Of a stretch of DNA of 64,000 nucleotides, positions 11,036 through 23,595 are shown piece after piece. Under the pieces are notes generated by a model. It had not been told where the DNA came from. It saw only the letters and a list, made by a program, of their open reading frames with translations, and made no database searches. Position numbers and translations under genes: made by a program. Numbering within the stretch: position 1 is the stretch's first letter; each line of letters opens with the position of its first letter. The stretch comes from Costus lasius (Eukaryota > Streptophyta > Magnoliopsida > Zingiberales > Costaceae): assembly GCA_027563935.2 (NCBI GenBank), contig CM050450.1, positions 93,742,439 through 93,806,438 on the forward strand, written 5' to 3'.

Positions 11036-13000
11036 TGTTGTATTCTGCAAGTGTACGGATACTTGAAGTAATAATTAAGATATGGAACCACAAAGACTTC
11101 GTTGTTAAATACCGACTAATTGAGTTTTCACTAGCTAAGGGAATCAAGAATTGTGTAAAAAGCAATCGAACTGTAATTGAAGTAAATCAGGATGAGAGAA
11201 TCGGGACTAGAGGTTCATTCAACTTGATATTCAGAACTAGATAGGATTAAAGAATCATCAATTTATCTCTGCTATGGTTAAGATATAATTCACTTGGCAA
11301 ACAAACTAACTCACTCTCGCACAATTAGTTTGCAAGGAATGATCCTCACTCTCGCACAAGATCAATTCAATGCTAAATATAAGTGAATTTCGGTTAAAGA
11401 GATTAAGGATCACTCTCGTGCATCCTATCTCAATACCAAGATCTCAGGCAAAACTAAGCACTCTCGCACCTTAGTTTCATAGGTTTTACTCAAGGCCTTC
11501 TAACAATCTAACGTCTATCTCTAGCATGTTACCATGTCTGTAACAACAATAATTTCTAGGTCATAACAATAACAAGAAATAAACTTCTAAAGTCTAAAGA
11601 TAAGAGCACAACCAATATCTTGCGATTAGTTCTTACACTAAATTATAGGGTTCCAAGTTCTATGATATCATCTTCTCAGTCCATAGCATAAAACTCCAAG
11701 ACATGTTAAAGCATGAAACTAAAAGCTATTGAAGGCAATAAATCACTTGAGTAAAATAACCAAAGCAAAGACATATTGATGAAAAAGTTATCTACTCATT
11801 GAAATATCAAGAGAATAACACCCCCTTGTCCCAAGAAGAGTTTAAGCTAACATGATGGAAGAATCATAGCAAAACATGATTTTGTATGATTGGAGATAGT
11901 AAGGAAAGAGTAAAAGTTACAAAACACGGCTGCAAGTAAATCGCAGTTCGTAATTTGTCTCTGAATTCGCGATGAACAGTGTCGCAAACATGTTTTTGAT
12001 GATTCCTCCTTCGATTGATCTCCTTTCAAGCCGAAACTTCTGTGGTGTGTGCTTCTTCCTCAACCGTAGCTTCTTCTCAAAAATCGTGGTCGAAGATGGT
12101 CTGTGCAGCAAACGGCGATGAACCCTAGCACGGAAACAATTTCCTCCAATTATCCCTCAATCCTAGATAAAAATTGTTCCTTTTAGTTTGTGTGTCTTCT
12201 CCTCTTAAAGGCGAGTCCACCGCCTCCTTCGGATCTTAATTTGGAGGTCTGGATCAAAAGATATGGTCTTTGCAAGAATCGGGCGAAAAATTCAGAATTC
12301 TGAGTTCCAAAATACGGTACCGTGAAGCTTCATACGGCAGTGCCATATTTTATTCTGTGAGCTCTGGGTGAATAATACGGTGCTGTGAGAATATTTCTCG
12401 TAAATACGGTGGTGTCATATTCTTGTCAAGTGCTTCTGATCAGAATCGTCAGATAATACGGCACCGTGTATACGACTCCAATTATACGGCACCGTGTATG
12501 CAACCACGGCAGTGTCGTATTTCCGATGAAGTTCTCTGGTCAAAATCTTCGCAAAATACGGTACCATGAAAGCTCTTCTACCAAATATGGTAGTGCCGTA
12601 ATTCTGTTGAGACTCTCTGGTTAAAAATGTCGCAAAATACGGTACCGTGAAGCTTCATACGGCAGTGCCGTATTTGGCCCAAATATGTCTGCTGAGAAAT
12701 ACGGTACCGTGAGAGATCTTCTGAAAAATATGGTACTGCCGTATTTTAGCTAGAAGGTGTATTTTGTCTTGAAATTTGTTGGGTAGCTTCGTTTCGGCGT
12801 CTAGAATCCATTGGTGTGCTCAAATCTTCCAAAATCCATCAAAATATAGCACTTTTAACGTGAAAATGATCAAAAACAAGAAACGGTGTAGATTCTGCAA
12901 TATTTGACAATTAATGCTTAGAAACAAGCAAAAGAGTAACATTATGGTTCAAAAGGTTACTAAATAAGTACGGAAAATACTATAAAATTTAGAGTCATCA
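11036..13000 (-). mobile_element. Athila-like gypsy LTR (3' LTR of H-B, perhaps also 5' LTR of H-A)
   Basis: Reading the minus strand, a segment with GCTTGAGGACAAACAAGG, usual near the 3' end of Athila/Tat elements, ends just before TGATGACTCTAAATTTTATA (13000 downwards), the inferred LTR start. The LTR runs to about 11036, ending GCAGAATACAACA. It contains several CACTCTCGCAC motifs (11300-11470) and the palindrome cluster at 12310-12750. It is about 1.97 kb, with ends placed by eye. H-B lies upstream and an H-A leader and gag start lie downstream, so one LTR may serve both. Confidence 0.6.
12310..12750. repeat. cluster of ATACGG/CCGTAT palindromic units in the gypsy LTR
   Basis: About six units begin near 12312, 12374, 12454, 12553, 12634 and 12695. 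Most have AAATACGGTACCGTGA, then 15-25 bases, then ATACGGCAGTGCCGTATTT or a variant, so each unit can fold on itself. The spacing is irregular (60-100 bp). Bases between the palindromes are less conserved than the palindromes. Confidence 0.85.
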
Positions 13001-13522
13001 AACACATAAGGCTCAAACCTTGTTTGTCCTCAAGCAAAAATCAAGAAATTGATCAAAGGAGAAAACTTTCACATGACGAATAAATTTCTAAAGCACAATC
13101 ACCAATGAAAATTTTCGTTAAGCATTCTATGGAATTTCAAACAAACATATCATCCTTTGCATCTGATTTTCAAGTTTCATTACTTAGTTAAATCAAACTT
13201 CACAACTTGCATAAAGGGAATATCAATCTCAAGACCTTATCTAGCTTTCAATTCATAAGCATTAACTTTTGTTTACAGGATTAGGGGTTCCAAGATCTTT
13301 TTCCAATCATAATCTCAAGATCTCCTTTTTTTTCACATTCACTAATTCGATTACCACCCTTTTTGCCGGTGACGAAATTAGAGTGCATTGATCACATAAC
13401 CAACGCAATAGAGCTCATATCCTCTTATTGGAATGGTTTACCAAGGATAGCGGAGTTTATGTGAATAGATTTCTCTCATGGCATGTACCCACATAGATAC
13501 ATGCAACTTATATTCATTACTT
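13001..13522 (-). other. H-B gypsy 3' noncoding region next to the LTR
   Basis: This AT-rich minus-strand sequence has no open frame. It includes the GCTTGAGGACAAACAAGG segment close to the LTR. It continues on the other side of S2 at 15216 once the CAACC duplication is discounted. Confidence 0.6.
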
Positions 13523-13527
13523 CAACC

Positions 13528-15210
13528 TGAAAGGTTCCCACAAGGGGGCGAAACCCTAAATCATAGGCGCATATGAAGAATGAAAGCAACGGAAAGGGGG
13601 TTTCTAGATCTTGCATGGTATTATGATTAACAAAACCGATTGTATAGTAGTGATAGAACCATACCATAGCCATTTCTAGATGGCGTCTTGGAAGCTAGAG
13701 AACAAGAGAGGTCTCCTCCAAATTGTCGCACACAAGATGAGGTATAGCTTCTTCTTGTCGTCCCTTGTGCTAGCAAGGATCGTCCAAGTATCCTTCTCGT
13801 ATGGAAGGGATGAGATCTTCTTGGCTTGGCGAAAAACTTCCTTCTCCTTTCGTCAACACCACATGCACTCTCGAATGAGCAAGCGACGAGAGGAAGGAGC
13901 GACAATAGGCGTGAGAGAGGAGTAACGTGAGGCGATGTCACGTTTAGGAGTCATGGTTTCTAAAAATAGAAACACTCCCACGTTCATGCACTCATGCGAC
14001 CATGGGTTTACCCCAAGCGCAAACTTCTCTTCACCCTTGAACCATGCGCTCATTCATGAGCCGGTTCACTTTGGTTCGGTTCAATAACCAAATAAGCCAA
14101 GCATTCAGTCCAGACCATAATAAACACTTAGGTTCTTGATCTGACCGTCAATCTCTTGATGCTCCTGATCTGACCAATCTAGCATCCAATCTCTCGATCG
14201 AAGCTTACCGATCTGAAGCCCTAATCAATCAAACATGATCAGACCAGATCTCACTCACAATCAGAGATTAAATCCCTTTAAACTGAACTCAAACAATTCA
14301 GTCCACACGATCTGACTTAAGTAAGCCATATCATCAAATTGTGCGACCCTGAGGGTTTCCTTTAAATGTCGGTAACGATAACTCACGTCATCACGATCAG
14401 TGAGGGGTATCTAGCAACACATCACTGTCTCCCAATATAAAGGAAAGAGTCTTCCAAGACTACACCCAAAAACAACACAAGTGTGAATCAACTCACAAAG
14501 CATACATATTTCCTTTGCCACTGGATGTTCTTATTGGACAAGCGTGTCAAGCTTGTAACTCCAATATGATGAGCATGATTAGATCAGATGAACATAGTCA
14601 CCTGGGTATGGCCATACACTTTCTCAATCATCTCATCCAGGGGGCCCCTTTAGAACATCACACTCCTTAAACAAGGAGACGGCAATCCTATGTCTATCAC
14701 TAGTGCCCTAACCTGACTCAAGCTCATCATCCAAGATAGTCTATAACCATTATGTTTCAAATGATATTGAACTACCTCAAAACAATGACAATCATCATTT
14801 AGAAAACACAAGTGATCTCAAGTCAGAGGAAATGTGCCACTTGTTACATTCAAGGATTATTCACATTGTGACAAACAATTGAACATCCTAGTAGGGTCTA
14901 TCCAGTACATCCAATGTACCCATGAGTCTACATCTTATTTCATGCTCAAAGCATCCTATAAGATTAGAACACATATTAGTCTTAACCATATCAAGGCTGT
15001 CTCATGTTCACCAAGATATATCGACTAAGGACTTTATTGCCTGTCAGCCTAGCTGAACAGCTTTGAGACATTATTCAGAAGTACACTTATTACAGCAGAC
15101 AAGGTAACAACCTGAATAACAACCATGCCTATATAAACATAAGAGTTTATTACATGATACTGTTACAATCCCAAGGCCTCAAACATTAGCCTTAAGGGCA
15201 TACCCCAACA
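13528..15210 (-). mobile_element. S2, solo copia LTR with target duplication CAACC
   Basis: A complete 1,683-bp inverted LTR (plus-strand ends TGAAAGGTTCCC and ATACCCCAACA) is flanked by CAACC at 13523-13527 and 15211-15215. There is no internal region. The minus strand has the mini-exon ATG GCT ATG (13673-13665) followed by GTATGG. The hairpin GTTTCTA, loop AAAA, TAGAAAC is at 13956-13973, with GGAGT/ACTCC pairing outside it. It interrupts the 3' noncoding region of H-B. Confidence 0.95.
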
Positions 15211-15579
15211 CAACCCATGTCCTTTGGTACCACTGTGGTTTTCTCAGTGGCAAGTAGGGGAGTTCTCACTTTGTTTGGATCATGGAATCTCCTTTCCCAA
15301 CAAATAGTAAATAGCATGAACATCAACTGAATTAATCTATCAATATCAATTCAAGAATTACACTCATATGCTGATTTTATTCAAAGAAGTAACTCCCCTT
15401 TAAAATCAAATTCCTCAGATAATATGTTTATCCAAAACCCCATCCATTGGTCAACGAAAAATTTTCAAAAGGTAGATATGTATTAGAGAAATAAACTCAT
15501 CATAATAGGTCTAATCCTAATTTCAATTTTTCAACATGTAAATCATCAAAAAAAATTTTGGCATGATAATGGCAGTATT
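15211..15579 (-). other. H-B gypsy 3' noncoding region, middle piece
   Basis: This is AT-rich sequence between S2 and C1 with no open frame. Its right end GTATT (15575-15579) is the C1 target duplication, and the sequence resumes at 42857. Confidence 0.6.
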
Positions 15580-17261
15580 TGTTGGGGTATGCCCTTAAGG
15601 CTAATGTTTGAGGCCTTGGGATTATATCAGTATCATGTATAAACTCTATGTTTATAAAGGCAATGGTTGTTATTCAGGTTGTTACATTATCTGCTGCAAT
15701 GTGTATACTTCTGAATAATGTCTCAATGATGTTCAGCTAGTCTGACATGCAGTGTAGTCCTTAGTCGAAATATCTTGGTGAACATGAGACAACCTTGATA
15801 TGATTGAGACTAATATGTGTTCTAATCTTATAGGATGCTTTGAGCATGGAATAAGATGTAGACTCATGGGTACATTGGATGTACTGGACAGACCCTACAT
15901 AGGATGTTCAATTGCTTGTCACAATGTGAATAATCCTTGTATGCGAACAAGTGGCATACTTCCTCTGACTTGAGATCACTTGTGTTTCTAAATGATGATT
16001 GGCATTGTTTTGAGATAGTTCGATATCATTTGAAACATAATGGTTATAGACTATCTTGGATGGTGAGCATGAGTCATGTTAGGGCGCTAGTGATAGACAT
16101 AGGATTGCCATCTCCTTCATTGGAGTGTGATATTCTAAAGGGCCCCCCTGGATGAGATGATTGAGAAAGTGTATGGCCATACCCAGATGCCTATGTTCAT
16201 CTGATCTAATCATTCTCATCATATTGGAGTTACAGGCTTGACACGCTTGTCCAATAAGAACATCCAGTGGCAAAGGAAACATGTATGTCTAGTGAAATGG
16301 ATTCACACTTGTGCTGTGGTTTGGGTGTAGTCTTGGAAGACTCTTTCCTTTATATCGGGAGACAGTGATGTGTTGCTAGATACCCCTCACTGATCGTGAT
16401 AACGTAAGTTATCGTTACCGACGTTTAAAGGAAACCCTTAGGGTCGCACAATTTGATGATATGGCTTACTTAAGTCAGATCGTGTGGACTGAATTGTTTG
16501 GGTTCAGTTTAAAGGGATTTAATCTCTGATTGTAAGTGAGATCTGGTCTGATCATGTTTGATTGATTAGGGCTTGAGATCGGTAAGCTTCGATCCAGAGA
16601 ATTGATGCTAGATCGGTGAGATCAGGAGCATCAGGAGATGAACGGTTAGATCTGGAGCCTTAGGGTTTAATTGTGATCTAGACCAAATGCTTGGGTTAAT
16701 TGGTCTTTGAACCAAACCAAAATGAACCGGCTCATCATATGAGCGCATGGTTCAATGGGAAGAGAAAAATGCGATGGTTCACAAGGAGTGAACGCATCAC
16801 ACGTTGAGGGGGTTTTTCTATTTTGGGAAACCATGTTTCCAAAACATGGTCACGCCTCACGTTCGCTCCTCTCACGCCTATTGTCGCCTCTTCCTCTCTA
16901 TGCTCTCTCAACTCTTGTGTGTTGAAGGAGTTGACAACAAGGAGGTCTCGGCCAAGCAAGACATCTCTTCTTCCATTCCATTTGATCAGGAGACTTGAAG
17001 GTCTTTGCTAGCACAAGGATCAACAAGGAGTAGGCGATCTTCTTCTTGTGTGCGCATCTTCTGGAGGAGATCCCTTTCGCTCTCTTCTTCCAAGGCACCA
17101 TCCAAGCAATGGCGATGGTATGACTCTTATCAATGTATACAAGTTTTAATAGTTGATCATATGACATGCATGCAACCGATCATCTAGAAACCCTTATTTC
17201 CGCTGCCCAAAATTTTATATGCGCCACTTTAGGGTTTCGCCCCCTTTATAGGGGACTTTCA
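15580..17261 (+). mobile_element. C1 5' LTR
   Basis: The ends are TGTTGGGG and ACTTTCA. A TATA-like CTTTATATCGGG is near 16350. At 16821-16844 the sequence folds as TTTT, bulged G, GGAAAC, loop CAT, GTTTCC, AAAA. An overlapping alternative pairs CCATGTTT (16831-16838) with AAACATGG (16842-16849). An outer GGAGTGAACG can pair with CGTTCGCTCC. The mini-exon ATG GCG ATG is at 17109-17117, then GTATGA. Confidence 0.94.
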
Positions 17262-17263
17262 AT

Positions 17264-17275
17264 TGGTATCAGAGC
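17264..17275 (+). other. C1 primer-binding site
   Basis: TGGTATCAGAGC, two bases after the 5' LTR, complements the 3' end of plant initiator tRNA-Met, as in many Ty1/copia elements. It lies inside the predicted intron. Confidence 0.92.
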
Positions 17276-17475
17276 CTGGTTATAAGCATGTTTTTATGAT
17301 TGCTTGAAGCTTTTGTGATCCAAGTTTGCGCTTGTATGCTTAGATCTAAACTACATGCGAAAATTACATGTTAAGTTGTTCATGCGAAAACTTGATGAAC
17401 ATGTTTTCTAGTTGGCGCATGTTGTAGTTTTTCTTCAAAACTTGTTAACTTGCGTGCCTCACTTAGATCTATAGC

Positions 17476-19163
17476 TGTTGGGGTATGCCCTTAAGGCTAA
17501 TGTTTGAGGCCTTGGGATTCTTTCAGTATCATGTATAAACTCTTATGTTTTTAAAGGCAATGGTTGTTATTCAGTTTGTTACATTGTCTGCTGCAATAAG
17601 TGTACTTCTGAATAATGTCTCAATGCTGTTCAGCTTGGCTGACATGCTGTATTGTCCTTAGTCGAGATATCTTGGTGAACTTGAGACAGCCTTGATATGA
17701 TTGAGACTAATATGTGTTCTAATCTTATAGGATGCTTCGAGCATGGAATGAGATGTAGACTCATGGGTACATTGGATGTACTGGACAGACCCTACTAGGA
17801 TATTCAATTGCTTGTCATAATGTGAATAATCCTTGTATGCAACAAGTGGCATATTTCCTCTGACTTGAGATCACTTGTGTTTCTAAATGATGATTGGCAT
17901 TGTTTTGAGGTAGTTCAATATCATTTGAAACATAATGGTTATAGACTATCTTGGATAATGAGCATGAGTCATGTTAGGGCACTAGTGATAGATAAAGGAT
18001 TGCCGTCTCCTAGTTTGGAGTGTGATGTTCTAAAGGGGCCCCCCTGGATGAGATGATTGAGAAAGTGTATGGCCATACCCAGATGACTGTGTTCATCTGA
18101 TCTAATCATTCTCATCATATTGGAGTCATAGGCTTGACACGCTTGTCCAATAAGAACATCCAGTGGCAAAGGAAACATGTATGCCTAGTGAAGTGGATTC
18201 ACACTTGTGCTGTGGTTTGGGTGTAGTCTTGGAAGACTCTTTCCTTTATATCGGGAGACAGTGATGTGTTGCTAGATACCCCTCACTGATCGTGATAACG
18301 TAAGTTATCGTTACCGACATTTAAAGGAAACCCTTAGGGTCGCACAATTTGATGATATGGCTTACTTATGTCAGATCGTGTGGACTAAATTGTTTTGGTT
18401 CAGTTTAAAGGAGTTTAAACTCTGATTGTAAGTGAGATCTGGTCTGATCATGTTTGATTGATTAGGGCTTGAGATCGGTAAGCTTCGATCGAGAGATTGG
18501 ATGCTAGATCGGTGAGATCGAGAGCATCGAGAGATGAACGGTTAGATCTTGAACCATTTGGTTTAATGAGATCTGAACCAATGTTGATTTGATTTGGTCT
18601 TTGAACCAAATGCATTGAACCGAATGAATTGAATCGGTTCACTTATGTGAACGCTTGGTTCGAATGGGAGACGTTCGAAGGTAACGTGGGATTGAATGAG
18701 GACTTAGTGCTTTCTATTTATAGAAAGGCGTTTTTCCTCCTTTGGTAAATTCCCAACGTTTTCGAATGTGGGGGTTACTCTCTCGCTCTCTCTCGCCGAC
18801 TTGTGCTCTTGCGCTCGTCTTGGGTGATCTTCACGCCAAAGGAGAAGGTTCAATCATCATAGAAGATTCATCTCTTCTCTTCCACACACAAAAGGACACT
18901 TGGAGATCCTTGCTAGCACAAGGAGTCACAAGGAGTAGCCGACCACTCAACTTGTGTGCGTCATCTTTGGAGGAAAGCCTTATCGCCTTCTTCTTCCAAG
19001 CCGCCATCCAAGCAATGGCTATGGTATGATTCCATCTAAGATCTATGCAATTTTAAGTTGATCATATATGATGTATGCGATCCTTATGAAACCCTAATTC
19101 CGCTGCCGAAAAAGAAATTTTCATGGCTATGGGTTTCGCCCCCCTCACGAAAGGGGTCCTTCA
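17476..19163 (+). mobile_element. C2 5' LTR
   Basis: It ends GGGGTCCTTCA. The hairpin CTTTCTA, loop TTTA, TAGAAAG is at 18710-18727. In the 3' LTR the only change in the hairpin is in the loop (TTTT). The mini-exon ATG GCT ATG is at 19015-19023, then GTATGA. Confidence 0.94.
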
Positions 19164-19165
19164 AT

Positions 19166-19177
19166 TGGTATCAGAGC
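19166..19177 (+). other. C2 primer-binding site
   Basis: TGGTATCAGAGC follows the 5' LTR by two bases and complements initiator tRNA-Met. Confidence 0.92.
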
Positions 19178-20421
19178 GCCAAGGTTATGCATGATCTTAT
19201 ATGATTGCTTTGCGTTATTGTTATCCATGCTTTGCGTTTATGATTAGATCTAAAACTATCATCATGCGAAATATACATGCTAGCCTTTAGATGTATGTTT
19301 ATTCTTAAGTTGCGCATGTATGATGTTTATGTTGGCGCATGTTAATGTTTTTATCAAAAACTTATCTTGCGCCCCCCCCCCCCATTAGATCTAAGCGCTT
19401 GCTATAAACCCTTAGACGGGTTAGTAGGGTTGAAATCATCACCTAGTTAAGATCCAACCAGTCTGATCAGACCATCTGACAGCCTAGATGGGTCGACCAG
19501 ATGGCACCCGTGCGCAAGCACGAGGTGGCTATAGGTCGACTGCATCAAGAGCGTGTAGCGATGTCTGGTTGAGACAACCAGTGAAAGCCAAATGAGTTAG
19601 GCCCGGGGTCACACCCGTTTGCTAGAACTCATGAGGGTCATTCAGCCCAGCGCATGCATGGTTGACCATTAGGTCAACTCAAGTCAGTTAGGACTTGGTG
19701 CATGCAAGGGCAGTGGATAAGACTAGGTCTGATGAGTGGATCCCTAGTAATGGACCGTTGTAAGGTAGTAAGGCACATAAGAAAATTAAAATTGATTCCA
19801 ATGGGATTTCGAAAATTTTTATTTTCTTATTTGGATCACATGTTGATTGCATACCATGATGAGTGTCTATTTCATCTTATGTGGGTTGCCCTTTTAATGT
19901 GTGCTGTGCTGGGGCCTGCGTGCCTGGAAGTAAATTGTAAATTAATTTTATTGTGATCTGCGTATCACATGTTATTTAATTTATAATGTGTAATTGACCT
20001 GCGAGTCAATCTTGTCTAGATAGATTAAATTGTATTTTAATCAGACAAGAGCACAGAGCACACTTGGCAGAGGCGCATGCAGTAGTGGCTTGACCAGGTG
20101 GGAGGTCCAGGGTTCGACTCTGGGACAGGCGCATTTACCTGGTGGGCGCACCAGAGCTGCAATGGGCGCTTGGGCCCTGGGTTGGGCCAGATGAGATGCA
20201 AGAGACCCATGAAGAGCTCAAGTGAAGACTTAATTTAAATTAAGGTCTTACCTAGGCTTATGGGCTTTTACCACATAAGATCAGCATGCTTTCTATTTAT
20301 TGTTTATATAACTAGAATTGCATGATTTAATCTTCTGCTATCGCCATAGGTTATGCATGATAGTTAAGAAGATAAAAGACCGTTAAAATCCAACGCTAAA
20401 ATATCAAGCACGTATGCCTTC
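19178..20421 (+). other. C2 leader, first part
   Basis: This is untranslated leader between the primer-binding site and the C3 insertion. It has a run of twelve C (19372-19383) and the tRNA-like insert at 20072-20134. The last five bases, CCTTC (20417-20421), are the C3 target duplication, and the leader resumes at 29512. No protein-coding frame is seen. Confidence 0.85.
20072..20134 (+). repeat. tRNA T-arm-like insert flanked by GGCGCAT (C2 leader)
   Basis: The segment is bounded by GGCGCAT at 20072-20078 and 20128-20134. It contains a perfect T-arm shape (CCAGG, loop GTTCGAC, TCTGG, 20107-20123) and the pol III B-box match GGTTCGACTCT. The matching segment is missing in C3 and C5. It looks like a small tRNA-derived insertion with target duplication, inherited by C1, C2 and C4. 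No complete tRNA can be drawn. Confidence 0.65.
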
Positions 20422-22133
20422 TGTTGGGGTATGCCCTTAAGGCTAATGTTTGAGGCCTTGGGATTACATCAGTATCATGTATATATACTCTTATGTTTAT
20501 TAAGGCAATGGTTGTTATTCAGTATGTTACATTGTCTGCTGCAATAAGTGTGCTTCTGAATAATGTCTCAATGCTGTTCAGCTAGGCTGACATGCTGTAA
20601 TGTCCTTAGTCGAGATATCTTGGTGAACATGAGACAGCCTTGATATGATTGAGACTAATATGTGCTCTAATCTTATAGGATGCTTCGAGCATGGAATAAG
20701 ATGTAGACTCATGGGTACATTGGATGTACTGGACAGACCCTACTAGGATATTCAATTGCTTGTCACAATGTGAATAATCCTTGTATGCATCAAGTGGCAC
20801 ATGTCCTCTGACTTGAGATCACTTGTGTTTCTAAATGATGATTGTCATTGTTTTGAGGTAGTTCAATATCATTTGAAACATAATGGTTATAGACTGTCTT
20901 GGATAATGATCATGAGTCAGGTTAGGACACTAGTGATGGATATAGGATTGCCGTCTCCTTGTTTAAGGAGTGTGATGTTCTAAAGGGGCCCCCCTAAATG
21001 AGATGATTGAGAAAGTGTATGGCCATACCCAGGTGACTATGTTCATCTGGTCTAATCATGCTCATCATATTGGAGCTACAGGCTTGACACGCTTGTCCAA
21101 TAAGAACATCCAGTGGCAAAGGAAACATGTATGCCTCGTGAAGTAACTTCACACTTGTGCTGTGATTTGGGAGTAGTCTTGGAAGACTCTTTCCTTTATA
21201 TCGGGAGACAGTGATGTGTTGCTATATACCCCTCACTGATCGTGATAACGTAAGTTATCGTTAGCGACATTTAAAGGAAACCCTCAGGGTCGCACAATTT
21301 GAAGATATGGCTTACTTAAGTCAGATCGTGTGGACTGAATTGTTTGGGTTCAGTTTGAAGGGATTTAATCTCTGATTATAAGTGAGATCTGGTCTGATCA
21401 TGTTTGATTGATTAGGGCTTGAGATCGGTAAGCTTTGATCGAGAGAGTTGATGCTAGATCGGTGAGATCAGGGGCATCAAGAAATGAACGGTTAGATCTT
21501 GAACCTTTAGGGTTTATTGTGATCTAGACCATATGGCTTGGGTTAATTGGTCTTGGACCAAACCGACATTGAACCGGCTCATGAATGAGCGCATGGTTCA
21601 TGGGAGATGAGATAAGCGCTTGGTTCACTTAAGGGTGAACGCATGAGCCTTGACTACTTTCCATTTTGGGAATTCGGTTTCCAAATGGAATGTATGTAAT
21701 GCCTCCACATTAGTGTGAGAGGTTACTCACTCTCTCGATGGATCCTCTCTTGTGAAGGCTTCCCCCTTTTCGGTGGTGAGGTTTTTGACGAAAACAAGTG
21801 AAGGAAGTCTCGCCAAGCAAGAAGTTCTCTTCCCTTCCATACGGCAAGGACACTTGAAGATCTTTGCTAGCACAAAGATCAACAAGAGGAAGCCATCTCT
21901 CTTCTTGTGTGCGTCACTTGTGGAGATGATCTCTCTTGGTCTTTGCTTCCATGCCGCATCCATTCATGGCTATGGTATGAACTTCCTCTTGATCCATTCA
22001 ATCATTTGAAGTTGATCATAAGAATATATTACATGCGATTTTGTTGAAACCCTAGCATCTTCATGCGTAAATGAAATATGCGCCACCCTTAGGGTTTCAC
22101 CCCCTTGCGCTCCCCCTTGAAGGGGACTCTTCA
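20422..22133 (+). mobile_element. C3 5' LTR
   Basis: It ends CCCCTTGAAGGGGACTCTTCA. The hairpin at 21659-21690 pairs TTCCATTT with AAATGGAA, then GG-AA with TT-CC around a short loop with one bulge. The mini-exon ATG GCT ATG is at 21966-21974, then GTATGA. The 3' LTR at 27795-29506 repeats this arrangement. Confidence 0.94.
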
Positions 22134-22135
22134 AT

Positions 22136-22147
22136 TGGTATCAGAGC
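22136..22147 (+). other. C3 primer-binding site
   Basis: TGGTATCAGAGC, two bases after the LTR end, complements initiator tRNA-Met. Confidence 0.93.
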
Positions 22148-23342
22148 ATAGGTTCTTATATGTTCTTATGATTGCTTTGTGTGATCCATGTATGCTTGAT
22201 GCTTAGATCTATGTTTTCTCTTCATGCGATTATACTAGTTGATAGTATGTTCATGTTGCGCATGTATGAGAGTTATGTTGGCGCTAGTTGATTGTTGCGC
22301 ATGTATTGGCGCATGCTTTGTTTTCTCAAATCAAAAGAACTTGCGCGCTCTTAATTAGATCTAATAAGCGCCTACTATAAACCCTTAGACGGGTTGATAG
22401 GGTTGAAAGCATCATCTTGAATAGATCCAATCAGTCTGATCAGACCATCTGACAGCCTAGATGGATCGACCAGATGGCACCTGTGCGCAAGCACGAGGTG
22501 GCTATAGGTCGACTGCATCAAGGGCGTGTAGCGAGGTCTGGTTGAGACAACCTGTGAACACACATGAGTTAGGCCCGGGGTCACACCCGCTTGCTAGAAC
22601 TCATGGGGTCGTTCAGCCCTTTGCGCATGCATGGTTGACCATTAGGTCAACGCAAGTCAGTTAGGACTTGGTGCATGCAAGGGCAGTGGATCTGACTAGA
22701 TGGATGAGTGGATCCCTATCAATGGACCGTTGTAAGGTTGTAGGGCACATAAGAAAAATAAAATTGATGCCTATGGGGTTTTCAAAATTTTATTTTCTTG
22801 TAAAAGGATCACATGTTGAATGATGCCATGATGCTTGTTTATTTAATCTTATGTGGGTTGCCCTTTTAATGTGTGCTGTGCTGGGGCCCGCGAGCCTGGT
22901 AAATTATTATTTTTGTGATCTGCGAATCACATTTTTAATTACTTTATTGTATAATTGACCTGCGAGTCAAACTTGTCTAGATAGATTAAAATGTATTTTA
23001 ATTAGACAAGAGCACAAAAGCACACATCGCAGAGTAGCATTCAGCTGGTGGGCGCACCTGAGCTGCATTGAGCGCTAGGGCCCTGGGTTGGACCAGATGA
23101 GATGCAAAAGAGCTCAAGTGAAGACTTAAGTTGATTTAAGGTCTTACTTAGGCTCTATGGGCTTTTTACCACATAAGATCCATGCTTTCTTTTATTTTAA
23201 TTAGAAATGCATGATTTATTTATCTTCTGCTATCACCATAGGATTTGCATGATAGTAAAGAAGATAAAAGACCGTTAAAATCCAACGCTAAAATATCAAG
23301 CTCGATAGCCTTCTGACGCGAAACCTCACTGTTCTGACTATC

Positions 23343-23595
23343 GTTGGAGCCGTGTTGTACCCACTCAGTGGGCACGTCCATCTATCTTCAGACGGTGCGG
23401 GATTTCACCTGCGTGTTACAGAGAAGGGATTTATCGCTTCTCGTTGCTCAGCATAGCACGTGGTGGTCCAGGGAGTAGGTCGGGTCAGCTTGACCATGTA
23501 GGCTACATATGTGGTGCATATGGTAGCACATGGAAGCAGCCATCTGTGGGATCAGAGACTGTGTTGTACCAACTCAGTTGGCACAGTCTGCTGGA
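23343..23595 (+). ncRNA. C3 twin leader hairpins
   Basis: Two related modules (23352-23375 and 23561-23584) each have GTGTTGTACC, a stem-loop and GGCAC. The first stem is CCCAC-TCA-GTGGG and the second CCAAC-TCA-GTTGG, so the only two differences are a matched base pair. Outer arms also pair: GACTGTG with CACAGTC around the second, and GGA..CGTG with CACGTCC around the first. This is a cis-acting RNA structure candidate, not a separate transcript. Confidence 0.6.

Noticed and set aside
20107..20123. Possible tRNA gene
   Set aside because: Only the T-arm and B-box are present. No acceptor, D-arm or anticodon arm can be paired around it.
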